Source: an uncultured Sutterella sp. (GTDB taxonomy: Bacteria > Pseudomonadota > Gammaproteobacteria > Burkholderiales > Burkholderiaceae_F). From it: 14,489 bases of DNA. The translations under genes were made by a program, and so were the position numbers. Under the pieces are notes generated by a model, which saw only the letters and a program-made list of their open reading frames with translations, made no database searches and had not been told where the DNA came from. Shown piece after piece: positions 7,060 to 14,488 of this stretch. The DNA is taken from positions 1 to 14,489 of the forward strand of contig CAKQKT010000046.1 of assembly GCA_934249275.1 (NCBI GenBank). The letters run 5' to 3'. Positions within the stretch are counted from its first letter, which is position 1. Every line of letters begins with the position of its first letter.

Positions 7060-7671
7060 ATGACAACGCTTGAAGAAATCGACGACCTGCTCCCGCAAAC
7101 GCAGTGCCGCCAGTGCGGCTGCGACGGGTGCCTCGCATACGCCCGCGCCATTCTCGAAGAAGGCGCGGCCATCAACCGCTGCGCGCCCGGCGGTGCGGAA
7201 GGCATTGAGCGCCTGGCCGCCGCCACCGGACGCCCGGTTGTTCCCCTTGATCCGGAATACGGCCGTGAAGTTCCTTTCGCCGTCGCCCGAATCCGCGCCC
7301 GAGACTGCATCGGCTGCGCCTGGTGCATCCGCGTGTGCCCCACCGACGCCATTGCCGGCGCTCCGAAGCATCTGCACGGCATCCTGGAGGACAGATGCAC
7401 AGGCTGCGCACTTTGTCTGACCGCCTGTCCGATGGATGCGATCGACATGATTGAAAACGGAAAAAACTGGACGCTCGAAGACGCTCACAAGGCCCGCGAT
7501 CACTATCGCCGCACCAAGAGCCGGCGCGAACGTCTCGAAGACGAGGATCGCGCAAGACTCGACGCACTCAGGAAGCCCGCCGCCTCGAAGGCCGGCGGTC
7601 CCTCGTCACTCATCGCCGACATCATGGCCCGCGCACGCAAAGCCAACGCCGGCGACACCGGAAAGGCTTGA
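7060..7671 (+). CDS. rsxB: Soluble RnfB/RsxB-like polyferredoxin
   Basis: This 203-aa iron-sulfur protein is related to the B subunit of Rnf/Rsx electron-transport complexes. An Fe-S domain at the N-terminus has C16, C19, C24 and C41 (CRQCGCDGC, then NRCAPGG). Two [4Fe-4S] ferredoxin motifs follow: CIGCAWCIRVCP (83-94) and CTGCALCLTACP (113-124). A charged, probably helical tail covers about 140-203. The N-terminal membrane anchor of canonical RnfB is missing, and no other rnf gene is in the window, so it is probably a cytosolic electron carrier. This form next to nth is common in Burkholderiales. The ribosome binding site is weak. The gene ends four bases before the nth start, suggesting translational coupling. 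One idea is that it supplies electrons or cluster maintenance for Fe-S enzymes such as Nth; this is inference. Confidence 0.88.
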   Translation: MTTLEEIDDLLPQTQCRQCGCDGCLAYARAILEEGAAINRCAPGGAEGIERLAAATGRPVVPLDPEYGREVPFAVARIRARDCIGCAWCIRVCPTDAIAGAPKHLHGILEDRCTGCALCLTACPMDAIDMIENGKNWTLEDAHKARDHYRRTKSRRERLEDEDRARLDALRKPAASKAGGPSSLIADIMARARKANAGDTGKA

Positions 7672-7675
7672 CAAC

Positions 7676-8347
7676 ATGATCAAGGCAGCTGACCGTGACG
7701 CATTCATGGCGGCGCTTGCCGCCGCGCACCCCAACCCTCAGAGCGAACTGAACTGGACGACGCCCTACGAACTTCTCGTCGCCGTCGTTCTGTCCGCTCA
7801 GGCAACCGACAAAGGCGTCAACATTGCAACCGCACGGCTCTTTCCGGTTGCCAACACGGCCGAAAAGATAGCCGCTCTCGGCATCGAAGGTCTTACGCCC
7901 TACATTCAGACGATCGGTCTCTATCGGAACAAGGCGAAAAACGTCATCCGCCTCTCCGAGATCCTCCGTGACGAATACCACGGCGAGGTGCCCGACGACT
8001 TTGACAAGCTCGTCGCCCTCCCGGGCGTCGGCCGCAAAACCGCCAACGTCGTTCTCAACGTCGCCTTCGGCCACCCGACCATACCGGTCGACACCCACAT
8101 CTTCCGTGTTGCCAACCGCACCGGCCTTGCCAAGGGCAAAACCCCTGACGAGATCGAAGAAAAGCTCGAGAAAATCATCCCCGATGCCTACAAGCTCGAA
8201 GCGCATCACTTGCTTCTTCTCCACGGCCGATACTGCTGCAAGGCTCGTTCGCCAGAATGCGAGCGCTGTCCTGTCGCTCAGTGGTGCAGCGCACCGGAGA
8301 AGAAAAAGCGGCTTGCCGACTTCGGTTTGCCGTCGAGCGAAAAATAG
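7676..8347 (+). CDS. nth: Endonuclease III (DNA glycosylase/AP lyase)
   Basis: This base-excision repair enzyme removes oxidised pyrimidines and cleaves the abasic site. The length of 223 aa is normal. The helix-hairpin-helix LPGVGRKTANVVLNVAFG (115-132) contains the catalytic K121, and D139 lies in VDTHIFR. The C-terminal [4Fe-4S] ligands follow the family spacing C188-x6-C195-x2-C198-x5-C204. GGAAAGG at 7660-7666 precedes ATG 7676 at good spacing and lies inside the end of the upstream gene. It is the last gene of the fpr, RnfB-like, nth unit and is followed by a terminator. Confidence 0.97.
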   Translation: MIKAADRDAFMAALAAAHPNPQSELNWTTPYELLVAVVLSAQATDKGVNIATARLFPVANTAEKIAALGIEGLTPYIQTIGLYRNKAKNVIRLSEILRDEYHGEVPDDFDKLVALPGVGRKTANVVLNVAFGHPTIPVDTHIFRVANRTGLAKGKTPDEIEEKLEKIIPDAYKLEAHHLLLLHGRYCCKARSPECERCPVAQWCSAPEKKKRLADFGLPSSEK

Positions 8348-8441
8348 TCCTTGCCTCCTGAGGCTATGCAGTATCTCCTAACGTTTTTTCCCTAGACGGC
8401 CTGATGTAAAAACAGAGAGCTCCAAATAACTCCGGCAGAAG

Positions 8442-8468
8442 ACGCCCGAACAATGTTCGGGCGTTTTT
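8442..8468 (+). terminator. Intrinsic terminator after nth
   Basis: ACGCCCGAAC (8442-8451) pairs with GTTCGGGCGT (8455-8464) around an AAT loop and runs into five T (8464-8468). It lies 94 bases after the nth stop. The bases between stop and hairpin hold no recognisable feature. Confidence 0.88.
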
Positions 8469-8564
8469 CGTCTGCTTAAAATCATCTGAACGCCCCAAGG
8501 ACAGTCGACACAAAAAGAACGTCGAACTGACAGAAAACGTTGTTGAATACAGGAACAAATCATC

Positions 8565-9776
8565 ATGACTCAGAGCTGCACATGCCACCAATGTCCGACA
8601 CCCTCCTACAGCCGCATCGGCAAGCCCAAGGATAGCTCGGTAATCGGTGAAATTCTCGCTCTCGCCGCCCGTCCCGAAGTGATCAGCTTCGCCGGCGGCC
8701 TTCCCTCCCCCGAAGGCTTTCCCGTCAAGGCCATCAAGGATGCCGCCGACTGGGTCATGGACACCTGCCCGCAGGTTGCTCTTCAGTACTCCGCCGTGGG
8801 CGGCATGCCCGCTCTCCTCGAAGCCATCGCCAAGATTGAAACCGAACATGGCGTTCCGACAACGCCGGACGAAGTCATGATCGTCTCCGGCTCCCAGCAG
8901 GCTCTTGACATGATCGCCCGCGTCTTTACGGATGAAGGCGACAAGGTTCTTGTTGAAACGCCGACCTACATGGGCGCCCTCTATGCATTCGAACTCTGCA
9001 AGCCGACGTTCGTCAGCCTGCCGACCGACGACGAAGGCCTCAACCCAGATCTGATCGACGACCGCGTTGCCGGCGCGAAGTTCGCCTACGTGATGCCCAC
9101 GTATCAGAACCCGACAGGCCGCACGATCAACGAAGAACGCCGCCGCAAGCTTGCCGAAAAAGCCCGCAAGTACGACTTCTGGCTCATCGAAGACAATCCC
9201 TACGGCGAGCTCTACTACGCCGATCGTCCGCCGGTCTCTCTGCGCGCCTTCGCTCCCGAACGCACGCTTCGCCTCGGCACGATGTCCAAGGTGCTCGCAC
9301 CGGGCTTCCGCCTCGGCTACATCTGCGGTCCGAAGCACGTTCTCAAAGCCCTCAAGCAGATGAAGACCTCCATGGACCTGCACACGAGCACCTACACGCA
9401 GCTCATCACCGCCCGCGTGCTTGACCAGGGCCTCTTTGCCGAACATCTCCCGGCCGTCCGCCGCCTTTATGCCGAGAAGGCCAAGGTCATGCTCGACAGC
9501 CTCGAAGAATTCATGCCCAAGCACCCTGAAGTCAGCTGGACCAAGCCGACGGGCGGCATGTTCATCTGGCTCAACCTTCCCAAGAACCTCGACTCTGCCG
9601 ACCTGATGAAGAAGGTTCTCGCCTCCGACGTTCCCGTCGGCTTTGTGCCGGGCGTGGCCTTCTACACGGACAACCCCGAAGTCAACCACTGCCGCCTCTC
9701 CTTCGTGACGGTTCCGTCCGAGAAGATCGTGGCCGGCATCAAGTCCATTGCCGAAGCCCTCAAAACCTTCCTGTAA
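8565..9776 (+). CDS. PLP-dependent class I/II aminotransferase
   Basis: This 403-aa fold-type I aminotransferase resembles the 2-aminoadipate/aromatic (LysN, MocR-aminotransferase) group. The signature FAGGLPSPEGFP is at 42-53. PLP-site residues are N182 in PTYQNPTGR, D210 and Y213 in IEDNPYGELYY, the Schiff-base K242 in GTMSKVLAPGFRLGY, and the substrate-carboxylate arginine R377 in HCRLSF. The exact amino-acid substrate cannot be told from sequence; aromatic, branched-chain or 2-aminoadipate transamination are all possible. AGGAA at 8551-8555 supports ATG 8565. The N-terminus carries an unusual cysteine cluster, CTCHQC at 5-10, ahead of the conserved SRIGKPKDSSVI. It is a single-gene unit between two terminators. 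Confidence 0.93.
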   Translation: MTQSCTCHQCPTPSYSRIGKPKDSSVIGEILALAARPEVISFAGGLPSPEGFPVKAIKDAADWVMDTCPQVALQYSAVGGMPALLEAIAKIETEHGVPTTPDEVMIVSGSQQALDMIARVFTDEGDKVLVETPTYMGALYAFELCKPTFVSLPTDDEGLNPDLIDDRVAGAKFAYVMPTYQNPTGRTINEERRRKLAEKARKYDFWLIEDNPYGELYYADRPPVSLRAFAPERTLRLGTMSKVLAPGFRLGYICGPKHVLKALKQMKTSMDLHTSTYTQLITARVLDQGLFAEHLPAVRRLYAEKAKVMLDSLEEFMPKHPEVSWTKPTGGMFIWLNLPKNLDSADLMKKVLASDVPVGFVPGVAFYTDNPEVNHCRLSFVTVPSEKIVAGIKSIAEALKTFL

Positions 9777-9822
9777 CCTCAGTTCGTGCGCATGAATCCG
9801 CCTCAAGCGCACGTCTTCTGCA

Positions 9823-9865
9823 CGAAAGGCCTGCACCGCATTGACGGACAGGCCTTTCGCGTTTT
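9823..9865 (+). terminator. Probable terminator of the aminotransferase gene
   Basis: CGAAAGGCCTG (9823-9833) pairs perfectly with CAGGCCTTTCG (9849-9859), with a smaller CCG/CGG pair inside the loop. The tail is CGTTTTC, so the T-run is short. It lies 46 bases after the aminotransferase stop. A second short inverted repeat (CGTGCGC 9785-9791, GCGCACG 9807-9813) lies between the stop and this hairpin. Confidence 0.7.
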
Positions 9866-9891
9866 CGGCACGACACTCCTTCCTGCCGCCC

Positions 9892-9935
9892 AAAAAAAAT
9901 GAGCGGCGAATGCGCATTGCACGCATCCGCCGCTC
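9892..9935 (-). terminator. Intrinsic terminator of a - strand intergenic transcript
   Basis: Read on the - strand, GAGCGGCGGATGCG (9935-9922) pairs with CGCATTCGCCGCTC (9914-9901) around a seven-base loop. The stem is 14 bp with one G-U wobble, then one A and eight T (9899-9892). On the + strand the same stem has an A-C mismatch and no T-run, so the direction is clear. It lies far below the sensor-kinase gene, which has its own terminator at 10201-10234, so it must serve a separate transcript. Confidence 0.88.
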
Positions 9936-9980
9936 TCTCAGACCCCCAACAGCGCCGGGCGGAGACGATCCCGCACGAAA

Positions 9981-10002
9981 GACATCAAGAAGACATCAAG
10001 AA
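9981..10002. repeat. Exact tandem duplication of an 11-mer
   Basis: GACATCAAGAA occurs twice back to back (9981-9991 and 9992-10002). On the - strand it reads TTCTTGATGTC twice and falls in the predicted loop of hairpin 2 of the candidate small RNA. This would present a duplicated, mostly unpaired recognition sequence. Confidence 0.9.
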
Positions 10003-10078
10003 TGCCTTTCGTCGCCGGCCTCTCGGACGACCCCCGTTGTCCTTTGATGAGAGGCTTGCGTTCGCTGTCGATGAACGT

Positions 10079-10087
10079 ATATTACCA
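10079..10087 (-). promoter_or_regulatory. Extended -10 promoter of the candidate small RNA
   Basis: On the - strand the sequence TGGTAATAT (10087-10079) is an extended -10 element (TG, one base, then TAATAT). The -35 region at the right distance is poor and lies inside the Fur-type operator. Extended -10 promoters often tolerate this. Transcription should begin about seven bases downstream, near A10072. Confidence 0.65.
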
Positions 10088-10091
10088 TATC

Positions 10092-10106
10092 TGAGAATGA
10101 TTCTCA
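10092..10106. promoter_or_regulatory. Fur box (7-1-7 operator)
   Basis: TGAGAATGATTCTCA is a perfect inverted repeat of seven bases around one central base. It matches the 7-1-7 consensus for Fur binding (TGATAATNATTATCA) at all but the fourth position of each arm. It sits directly upstream of the extended -10 on the - strand, covering the -35 region, where Fe-Fur would block RNA polymerase. No equally good promoter faces the + strand here. Confidence 0.8.
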
Positions 10107-10200
10107 TTAACTTACTGAAAATTTCACCCAAGAGATAAGACTGTCTTGACGAGCATCAAACATCCTTTTCCAAAACACCTGACCTGGAAGAGCTTTTAAC

Positions 10201-10234
10201 AAAAAGGCGTTCCCCTGAGAAGAAGCGCCTTTTT
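10201..10234. terminator. Terminator of the sensor-kinase gene, possibly bidirectional
   Basis: AAAAAGGCG (10201-10209) pairs with CGCCTTTTT (10226-10234). TTC (10211-10213 region) and GAA extend the stem past a one-base bulge. Each strand ends in at least five T. It lies 22 bases beyond the stop of the - strand kinase gene and separates that transcript from the downstream small-RNA promoter. Confidence 0.82.
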
Positions 10235-10256
10235 CATCGTCCGTCTTACAAACCCG

Positions 10257-12155
10257 TTATTCGTGTCTTGCCGCTTCGGGAAGCGTCAGCACGACGCGGG
10301 TGCCGCCTTCGGGCGCTACGCGCTCGACCTCGACAACGGCTCCGATGCGAGAAGCGCGTTCGGCCATAATTGAAAGGCCGACGTGCTGTCCCTTGCGCTC
10401 GGTGACAAGCTTGTCATCGATGCCGACACCATCGTCAGTGATCGTCACCCGGAGATCGTCGTTGTTCTCGATTCGGATGTCGACGTTTTCGGCATGAGAA
10501 TGCTTGCGCACGTTTGAGAGTGCCTCCTGAATGATGAAGATCACCTGAAGCTTCTGCCTCGGCGTCAGCCGAGGACCGCGCCCCGTCACACGAAGGCGTG
10601 CGTTCATGCGGGACTGTCCCTCAAAGCGGTCGATCACGGTGCGGACGCCCTCGATGAAGCCTTCCTTGTGCAGGCGCTCGCGGAAGTTGAGGAGAAGCTC
10701 CCGAACGTCCTCGTAGCATTCCTGAACACCGGTGCGGATGGCCTCGAGCGACTCGTCTCTCAACGCCACATCGTTCGTGCGAATGGCATCCGAAAGGAAC
10801 TGCACCTGCAGATTCAGGAAGGAAAGCGCCTGAGCAATGGAATCGTGCAGGCCCTGCGCAAGGAGCTGGCGCTCCTGCACAACGGCAAACTGTCGATCAC
10901 GTTCAATAAGGCGATTGCTCGCCACGGCCACGCCGAAATGCGTGACAAAGTTTTCCAACAGGCGAATAACCTGAGTCGTGAGATGCGGGCTCTCCCGGAA
11001 GAAAATCGTGAAGATGCCGAGATCGCCTGATGAAGAGCGAATCTGGAAGCTGTATGCCGTCTTGAATCCGGCTTCGACAAAGCGCTTTGCAAGATCATCA
11101 TCGAGCTCCGCAAACAGAATGCAGACCGGATAAGTCTTGTTGAGCACGGACGGAACGACACCGACATCGTCTGGCAAATCATTGACCGCCTTGACGAGAT
11201 CGACCGGCAGGCCCTCGGCGGTAAGCAGTTGCAACGAATCGTCGCGTCCGGAGAGAAGCTGCAGCGTGCAGCCATCGGCATCCGTCTGACGCATGATGCG
11301 CGAAACAAAACCATCAGCAAGGTCATCCAGACTGCGGCGTTGCGTGAAATAGGACGTCATCTCATAAAGCTGTGCGAGATGGCTGTTCTTTTCCTCAACG
11401 CTTGCCGTCTTCTCGGCAACCTTCTGCTCCAGATTGTCGTAGGAGTCCTTGAGGCGTGCGGCCATTTCGTTAAAGCCCGCCGCAATCTCGCCGATCTCAT
11501 CCTCGCTCCTGACCTCGGTTCTGGCCGTCAGATCGCCCGCAGAAAGGCGGCTGATGGCTGCGCCAAGATGCTCGAGCGGACGGATCACCCAGCGAAGCAG
11601 GAATGCCATGATGGCGAAAAGGCTCCCAATCGCAAGCACGATGAGAAGGCCCTGCAAATAGCGAAGCTGCCAGAGGAACTGCTCGCGATACTCGTCGATC
11701 TCATTGGCCAGAGCAGCAAGCTTCTCAGCGTAGAGATTGATGTCGCTCATCACCGGTTGAATCGTGCCTTTGCGCACGGCGGCGAGGTTCGGCAGCACGG
11801 ACTCCTTCCATTCGACATTGATGTTTTCAAGCGAGGTCTTAATGGCCTCGGTTTCGGGAACAAGGAGGGGACGCCACTGATCCCCCTTATGAAGCAGATC
11901 GAAGGCCGCATTGACCGTGCGAACCTCATTGTCGAAGTCGCGATTGTCATACTTCGGCTGGGTATAAAGCGCGGTTCGGAACACATGGAAACGAATGTCC
12001 CCGATGATGTTCGCTGCAGCCGACGAACTTTCAAGCTTCCAGTTGAGCATCATCGTGTATCCGATCGTGGTCACGATAAAGCTCACCCAGATAAGCGTGA
12101 GAAGCAGAAGCCTCGCCGAAAGGCTCTTGAAGAAGCGGAGCGGATTAAGTTTCAC
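10257..12155 (-). CDS. NarX/NarQ-type sensor histidine kinase
   Basis: This 632-aa membrane sensor kinase should phosphorylate a NarL-family response regulator. TM1 is at about 13-35. A periplasmic helical sensor (about 37-165) carries ANIIGDIRFHVFR (48-60), similar to the conserved ligand helix of PilJ/NarX sensors. TM2 is at about 166-188. HAMP follows (about 189-242), then a coiled coil, a GAF-like domain (about 275-415), and a HisKA_3 dimerisation domain with H437 in GLHDSIAQALSFLNLQ. The HATPase domain has N548 in EALSNVRKHS, DDGVGI (574-579) and HVGLSIMAERA (591-601). The start is GTG at 12155, supported by AGAAGGA (12170-12164 on the - strand) eight bases upstream. It begins 32 bases after parC with no terminator between, so it is probably co-transcribed. 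No response regulator is in the window. Nitrate or nitrite sensing is the family precedent; the ligand here is unproven. Confidence 0.92.
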   Translation of the reverse strand: MKLNPLRFFKSLSARLLLLTLIWVSFIVTTIGYTMMLNWKLESSSAAANIIGDIRFHVFRTALYTQPKYDNRDFDNEVRTVNAAFDLLHKGDQWRPLLVPETEAIKTSLENINVEWKESVLPNLAAVRKGTIQPVMSDINLYAEKLAALANEIDEYREQFLWQLRYLQGLLIVLAIGSLFAIMAFLLRWVIRPLEHLGAAISRLSAGDLTARTEVRSEDEIGEIAAGFNEMAARLKDSYDNLEQKVAEKTASVEEKNSHLAQLYEMTSYFTQRRSLDDLADGFVSRIMRQTDADGCTLQLLSGRDDSLQLLTAEGLPVDLVKAVNDLPDDVGVVPSVLNKTYPVCILFAELDDDLAKRFVEAGFKTAYSFQIRSSSGDLGIFTIFFRESPHLTTQVIRLLENFVTHFGVAVASNRLIERDRQFAVVQERQLLAQGLHDSIAQALSFLNLQVQFLSDAIRTNDVALRDESLEAIRTGVQECYEDVRELLLNFRERLHKEGFIEGVRTVIDRFEGQSRMNARLRVTGRGPRLTPRQKLQVIFIIQEALSNVRKHSHAENVDIRIENNDDLRVTITDDGVGIDDKLVTERKGQHVGLSIMAERASRIGAVVEVERVAPEGGTRVVLTLPEAARHE

Positions 12156-12187
12156 AACAAGAATCCTTCTAGTATCGAAAGGACGGG

Positions 12188-14488
12188 TCAGAGAAGGCGC
12201 GGATTTTCGTCTTCAACCTGAATCGTCAGGCCGCTCTCGGAACCTGCCTTCAACGTTCCATTTCCGTCATCGCCTTCGGGCTTGACGGGGGCGATCGGAG
12301 CGATTCTCTCGACCGTCCAGGCAACGGCGATCTGACGTCCCTTGCGGGCGCGCTGCATGCGGAATTCCTCAAAGGACTTCCGTGTAATCTGCACTTCGCG
12401 CGGCTTGCCGCCTCGTCCCGTGCCGGAAGCCGTCAAGCCGCGTTCGTCAACGAGCGTCATGCCGATCATCTTTTCGCCGGGTTCAAGCTTCACAAGCGTT
12501 ACGCCCATGCCGCCGTTGGAGAGTCGGCGAATCTCTTCGTGTTCGAAGACAACGAGACGACCCTTTTCGGTAAGGCATGCAATCAGAGGCAGCGACGCAC
12601 AGCCTTCGGAAGGCGGCAGCAGCGTTACGCCGTCGGCCATGCGCACGAAGGTGCGGCCAATTCGCTGCGAAGCCTTCAGGTCCCCAATCGTGCACTTGAG
12701 TCCAAGACCGTCACTCGTGCCCAGAACGATATCCTCCTTCTCTCGGCCAGCAAAGACACCGACAAAGCGCTTCATGTTCTTGTCCAGATCGAAGAAAGAC
12801 GTCACCGGCAAACCGTCGCCGCGACCGCCCGGAATGGCGGAGACCTTGCAGGTATACACGCGGCCCGTATCGGTCAGGAAGCTGATGTCGTCAACCGTTC
12901 GGCACTCGACCGCGCATTCGAATCCGTCGCCCACCTTATAGGCGAGAAGCGTGCAGTCATGACCGTGTCCCTGACGAGTCCTCAGGAAACCCTTCTGAGA
13001 GAGCACCACAGTAACGGGTTCGTCAACAACATGCTGCTCGGCCTGAAGGACATTGGCCTCCTCGATGAGGGTGCGTCGATCGTCGCCGAAGGTCTTGGAG
13101 GCCTGCTCGATCTCTCGCGCCACCGTACGGCGCAGAACGCCGTCGCTGCCGAGAATGCGCTCAAGCGAAGCCTTTTCCTTGTTGAGCTCGGCAAGTTCCT
13201 TTTCGATCGCAATTGCAGCAAGACGAGCCAGCTGGCGAAGCCTGATTTCAAGGATGTCGTCCGCCTGGCGTTCAGAAAGGCCGAACTCGGCAATCAGCGC
13301 GGGCTTGGGTTCATCACTGTTTCGGATGATCTCGATCACGCGATCGATATTGAGCAGCACGAGCGCTCGCCCCTCAAGCACATGAATTCGATCGTTGACC
13401 TTGTCGAGTCTTGCCTGAGTGCGGCGGCGCACGGCCTGAAGTCTGAAATCGATCCACTCGCGAATGATTTCGAGCAGATTCTTCTGCTTGGGCTTGCCGT
13501 CGTTGCCAAGCATGACGAGATTGACCGAAACGTTCGATTCCATCGACGTCTGCGAGAAAAGCGCCGTCACAAATTCCTCGCGATTGATGCGACTGCTCTT
13601 GGGTTCGAAGACAAGACGCACAGGCTTGTCTTCCGTGGATTCATCGCGAACGCGGTCAAGAATGGCCAGCATGGCGCTCTTTGCCTGCTGCTGTTTGGCG
13701 GAAACCGTCTTCTTGTCCTTCTTGGCCTTCGGGTTGGTGATGGCTTCTATCTGATTTAGAACGTCCTGCGAGGACGAAGCCGGCGGGAGCTCGTCGACGA
13801 CAAGCTGCCACTGGCCGCGCGCAAGCTCCTCAAAGTGATAGCGGGCGCGTACGGTAAGCTTTCCGCGGCCCGTGCGATAGATGTCGCGAATTACGCTTCG
13901 CGGACTGATGATCTGGCCGCCGCAGGGGAAGTCCGGTGCGGGCAGCACCGAAAGGACCTCATCAAGAGAAGCCTCGGGCTTGTCAATCAGCAGCAGGCAG
14001 GCGGCTGCAACCTCGCGCAGGTTGTGCGAGGGAATGTCGGTTGCCATGCCGACGGCAATGCCGGACGAACCGTTGAGCAGAACGAACGGAAGCTTTGCAG
14101 GCAGCACCACGGGCTCCTGAAAGTTGCCGTCATAATTGGGCGTGAAGTCGATCGCACCCGTATCCACTTCGTCAAGCAGAAGGCTGGCGATCGGCATGAG
14201 GCGCGCTTCGGTATAACGCATGGCGGCCTGCGAGTCGCCGTCGCGGCTGCCGAAATTGCCTTCACCGTCAATCAGCGGATAGCGAAGCGAGAAATTCTGG
14301 GCCATGCGCACAAGCGCGTCGTACACAGACTGGTCGCCGTGAGGATGGTATTTGCCGAGCACGTCGCCGACAACGCGGGCGGACTTGACGGCCTTCGATC
14401 CCGCCTTGACGCCCATGCGCTCCATGTCAATCAGGATTCGGCGCTGCACCGGCTTCTGCCCGTCGGAGACGTCCGGAAGCGCTCGGCT
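12188..14488 (-). CDS. parC: DNA topoisomerase IV subunit A (N-terminus beyond the window)
   Basis: This is the DNA-cleaving subunit of topoisomerase IV, which decatenates sister chromosomes together with ParE. The frame is open to the right edge, and 766 residues are visible, beginning [19 protein letters not shown]. The first ATG-like codon, GTG 14447-14449, is the valine of KPVQRRIL and not the start. About 30-40 residues are missing. The catalytic tyrosine is in [10 protein letters not shown] (visible residue 92). The breakage-reunion core includes [20 protein letters not shown], and a beta-pinwheel C-terminal domain follows. [29 protein letters not shown] and [10 protein letters not shown] match the betaproteobacterial ParC style rather than GyrA, and no GyrA-box is seen. 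The quinolone-determining segment reads [12 protein letters not shown], with Q at E. coli S80 and D at E84. The kinase gene follows 32 bases downstream. Confidence 0.95.
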   Translation of the reverse strand, partial: SRALPDVSDGQKPVQRRILIDMERMGVKAGSKAVKSARVVGDVLGKYHPHGDQSVYDALVRMAQNFSLRYPLIDGEGNFGSRDGDSQAAMRYTEARLMPIASLLLDEVDTGAIDFTPNYDGNFQEPVVLPAKLPFVLLNGSSGIAVGMATDIPSHNLREVAAACLLLIDKPEASLDEVLSVLPAPDFPCGGQIISPRSVIRDIYRTGRGKLTVRARYHFEELARGQWQLVVDELPPASSSQDVLNQIEAITNPKAKKDKKTVSAKQQQAKSAMLAILDRVRDESTEDKPVRLVFEPKSSRINREEFVTALFSQTSMESNVSVNLVMLGNDGKPKQKNLLEIIREWIDFRLQAVRRRTQARLDKVNDRIHVLEGRALVLLNIDRVIEIIRNSDEPKPALIAEFGLSERQADDILEIRLRQLARLAAIAIEKELAELNKEKASLERILGSDGVLRRTVAREIEQASKTFGDDRRTLIEEANVLQAEQHVVDEPVTVVLSQKGFLRTRQGHGHDCTLLAYKVGDGFECAVECRTVDDISFLTDTGRVYTCKVSAIPGGRGDGLPVTSFFDLDKNMKRFVGVFAGREKEDIVLGTSDGLGLKCTIGDLKASQRIGRTFVRMADGVTLLPPSEGCASLPLIACLTEKGRLVVFEHEEIRRLSNGGMGVTLVKLEPGEKMIGMTLVDERGLTASGTGRGGKPREVQITRKSFEEFRMQRARKGRQIAVAWTVERIAPIAPVKPEGDDGNGTLKAGSESGLTIQVEDENPRLL

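Larger units (their letters stand above)
9892..10072 (-). ncRNA. Candidate Fur-regulated small RNA (about 180 nt)
   Basis: A promoter and Fur-type operator upstream and a strong intrinsic terminator downstream bound a transcript of about 180 nt, starting near A10072. Hairpin 1 pairs GCCTCTC (10055-10049) with GAGAGGC (10024-10018) around an inner GGAC/GTCC helix. Hairpin 2 pairs ACGAAAG (10012-10006) with CTTTCGT (9981-9975). Its 24-base loop holds two copies of TTCTTGATGTC, the second running by one base into the stem. Hairpin 3 is the terminator. A pyrimidine-rich GTCTCC near 9966 could pair with Shine-Dalgarno sequences. No good ORF exists: only a three-codon and an overlapping 15-codon frame begin in the loop (ATG at 9996 and at 9985), the first with AAAGG eight bases upstream. 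Architecture and iron-box control match the RyhB, PrrF and NrrF class, but I recognise no sequence homology. Expression is inferred, not shown. Confidence 0.7.

Noticed and set aside
9785..9813. Short inverted repeat CGTGCGC / GCGCACG after the aminotransferase stop
   Set aside because: The stem is only seven pairs with a 15-base loop and no T-run; it may assist the following terminator but is not convincing as a separate feature.
8364..9926. Long - strand open frame of 520 codons opposite the aminotransferase
   Set aside because: It is antisense to a gene with complete PLP-enzyme motifs, shows no recognisable domain and runs across the gene's flanking terminators.
9841..10138. Small + strand open frames in the aminotransferase / kinase intergenic region
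   Set aside because: They lack ribosome binding sites, run through terminator hairpins and the Fur box, and are better explained by the - strand RNA.
10133..10159. Second - strand promoter-like pair (TTGATG with TTATCT)
   Set aside because: The spacer is only 15 bases and both hexamers are weak; the extended -10 beside the Fur box is much better.
12539..13759. + strand open frame of 406 codons opposite parC
   Set aside because: It is entirely antisense to conserved parC sequence; no motif and no ribosome binding site.
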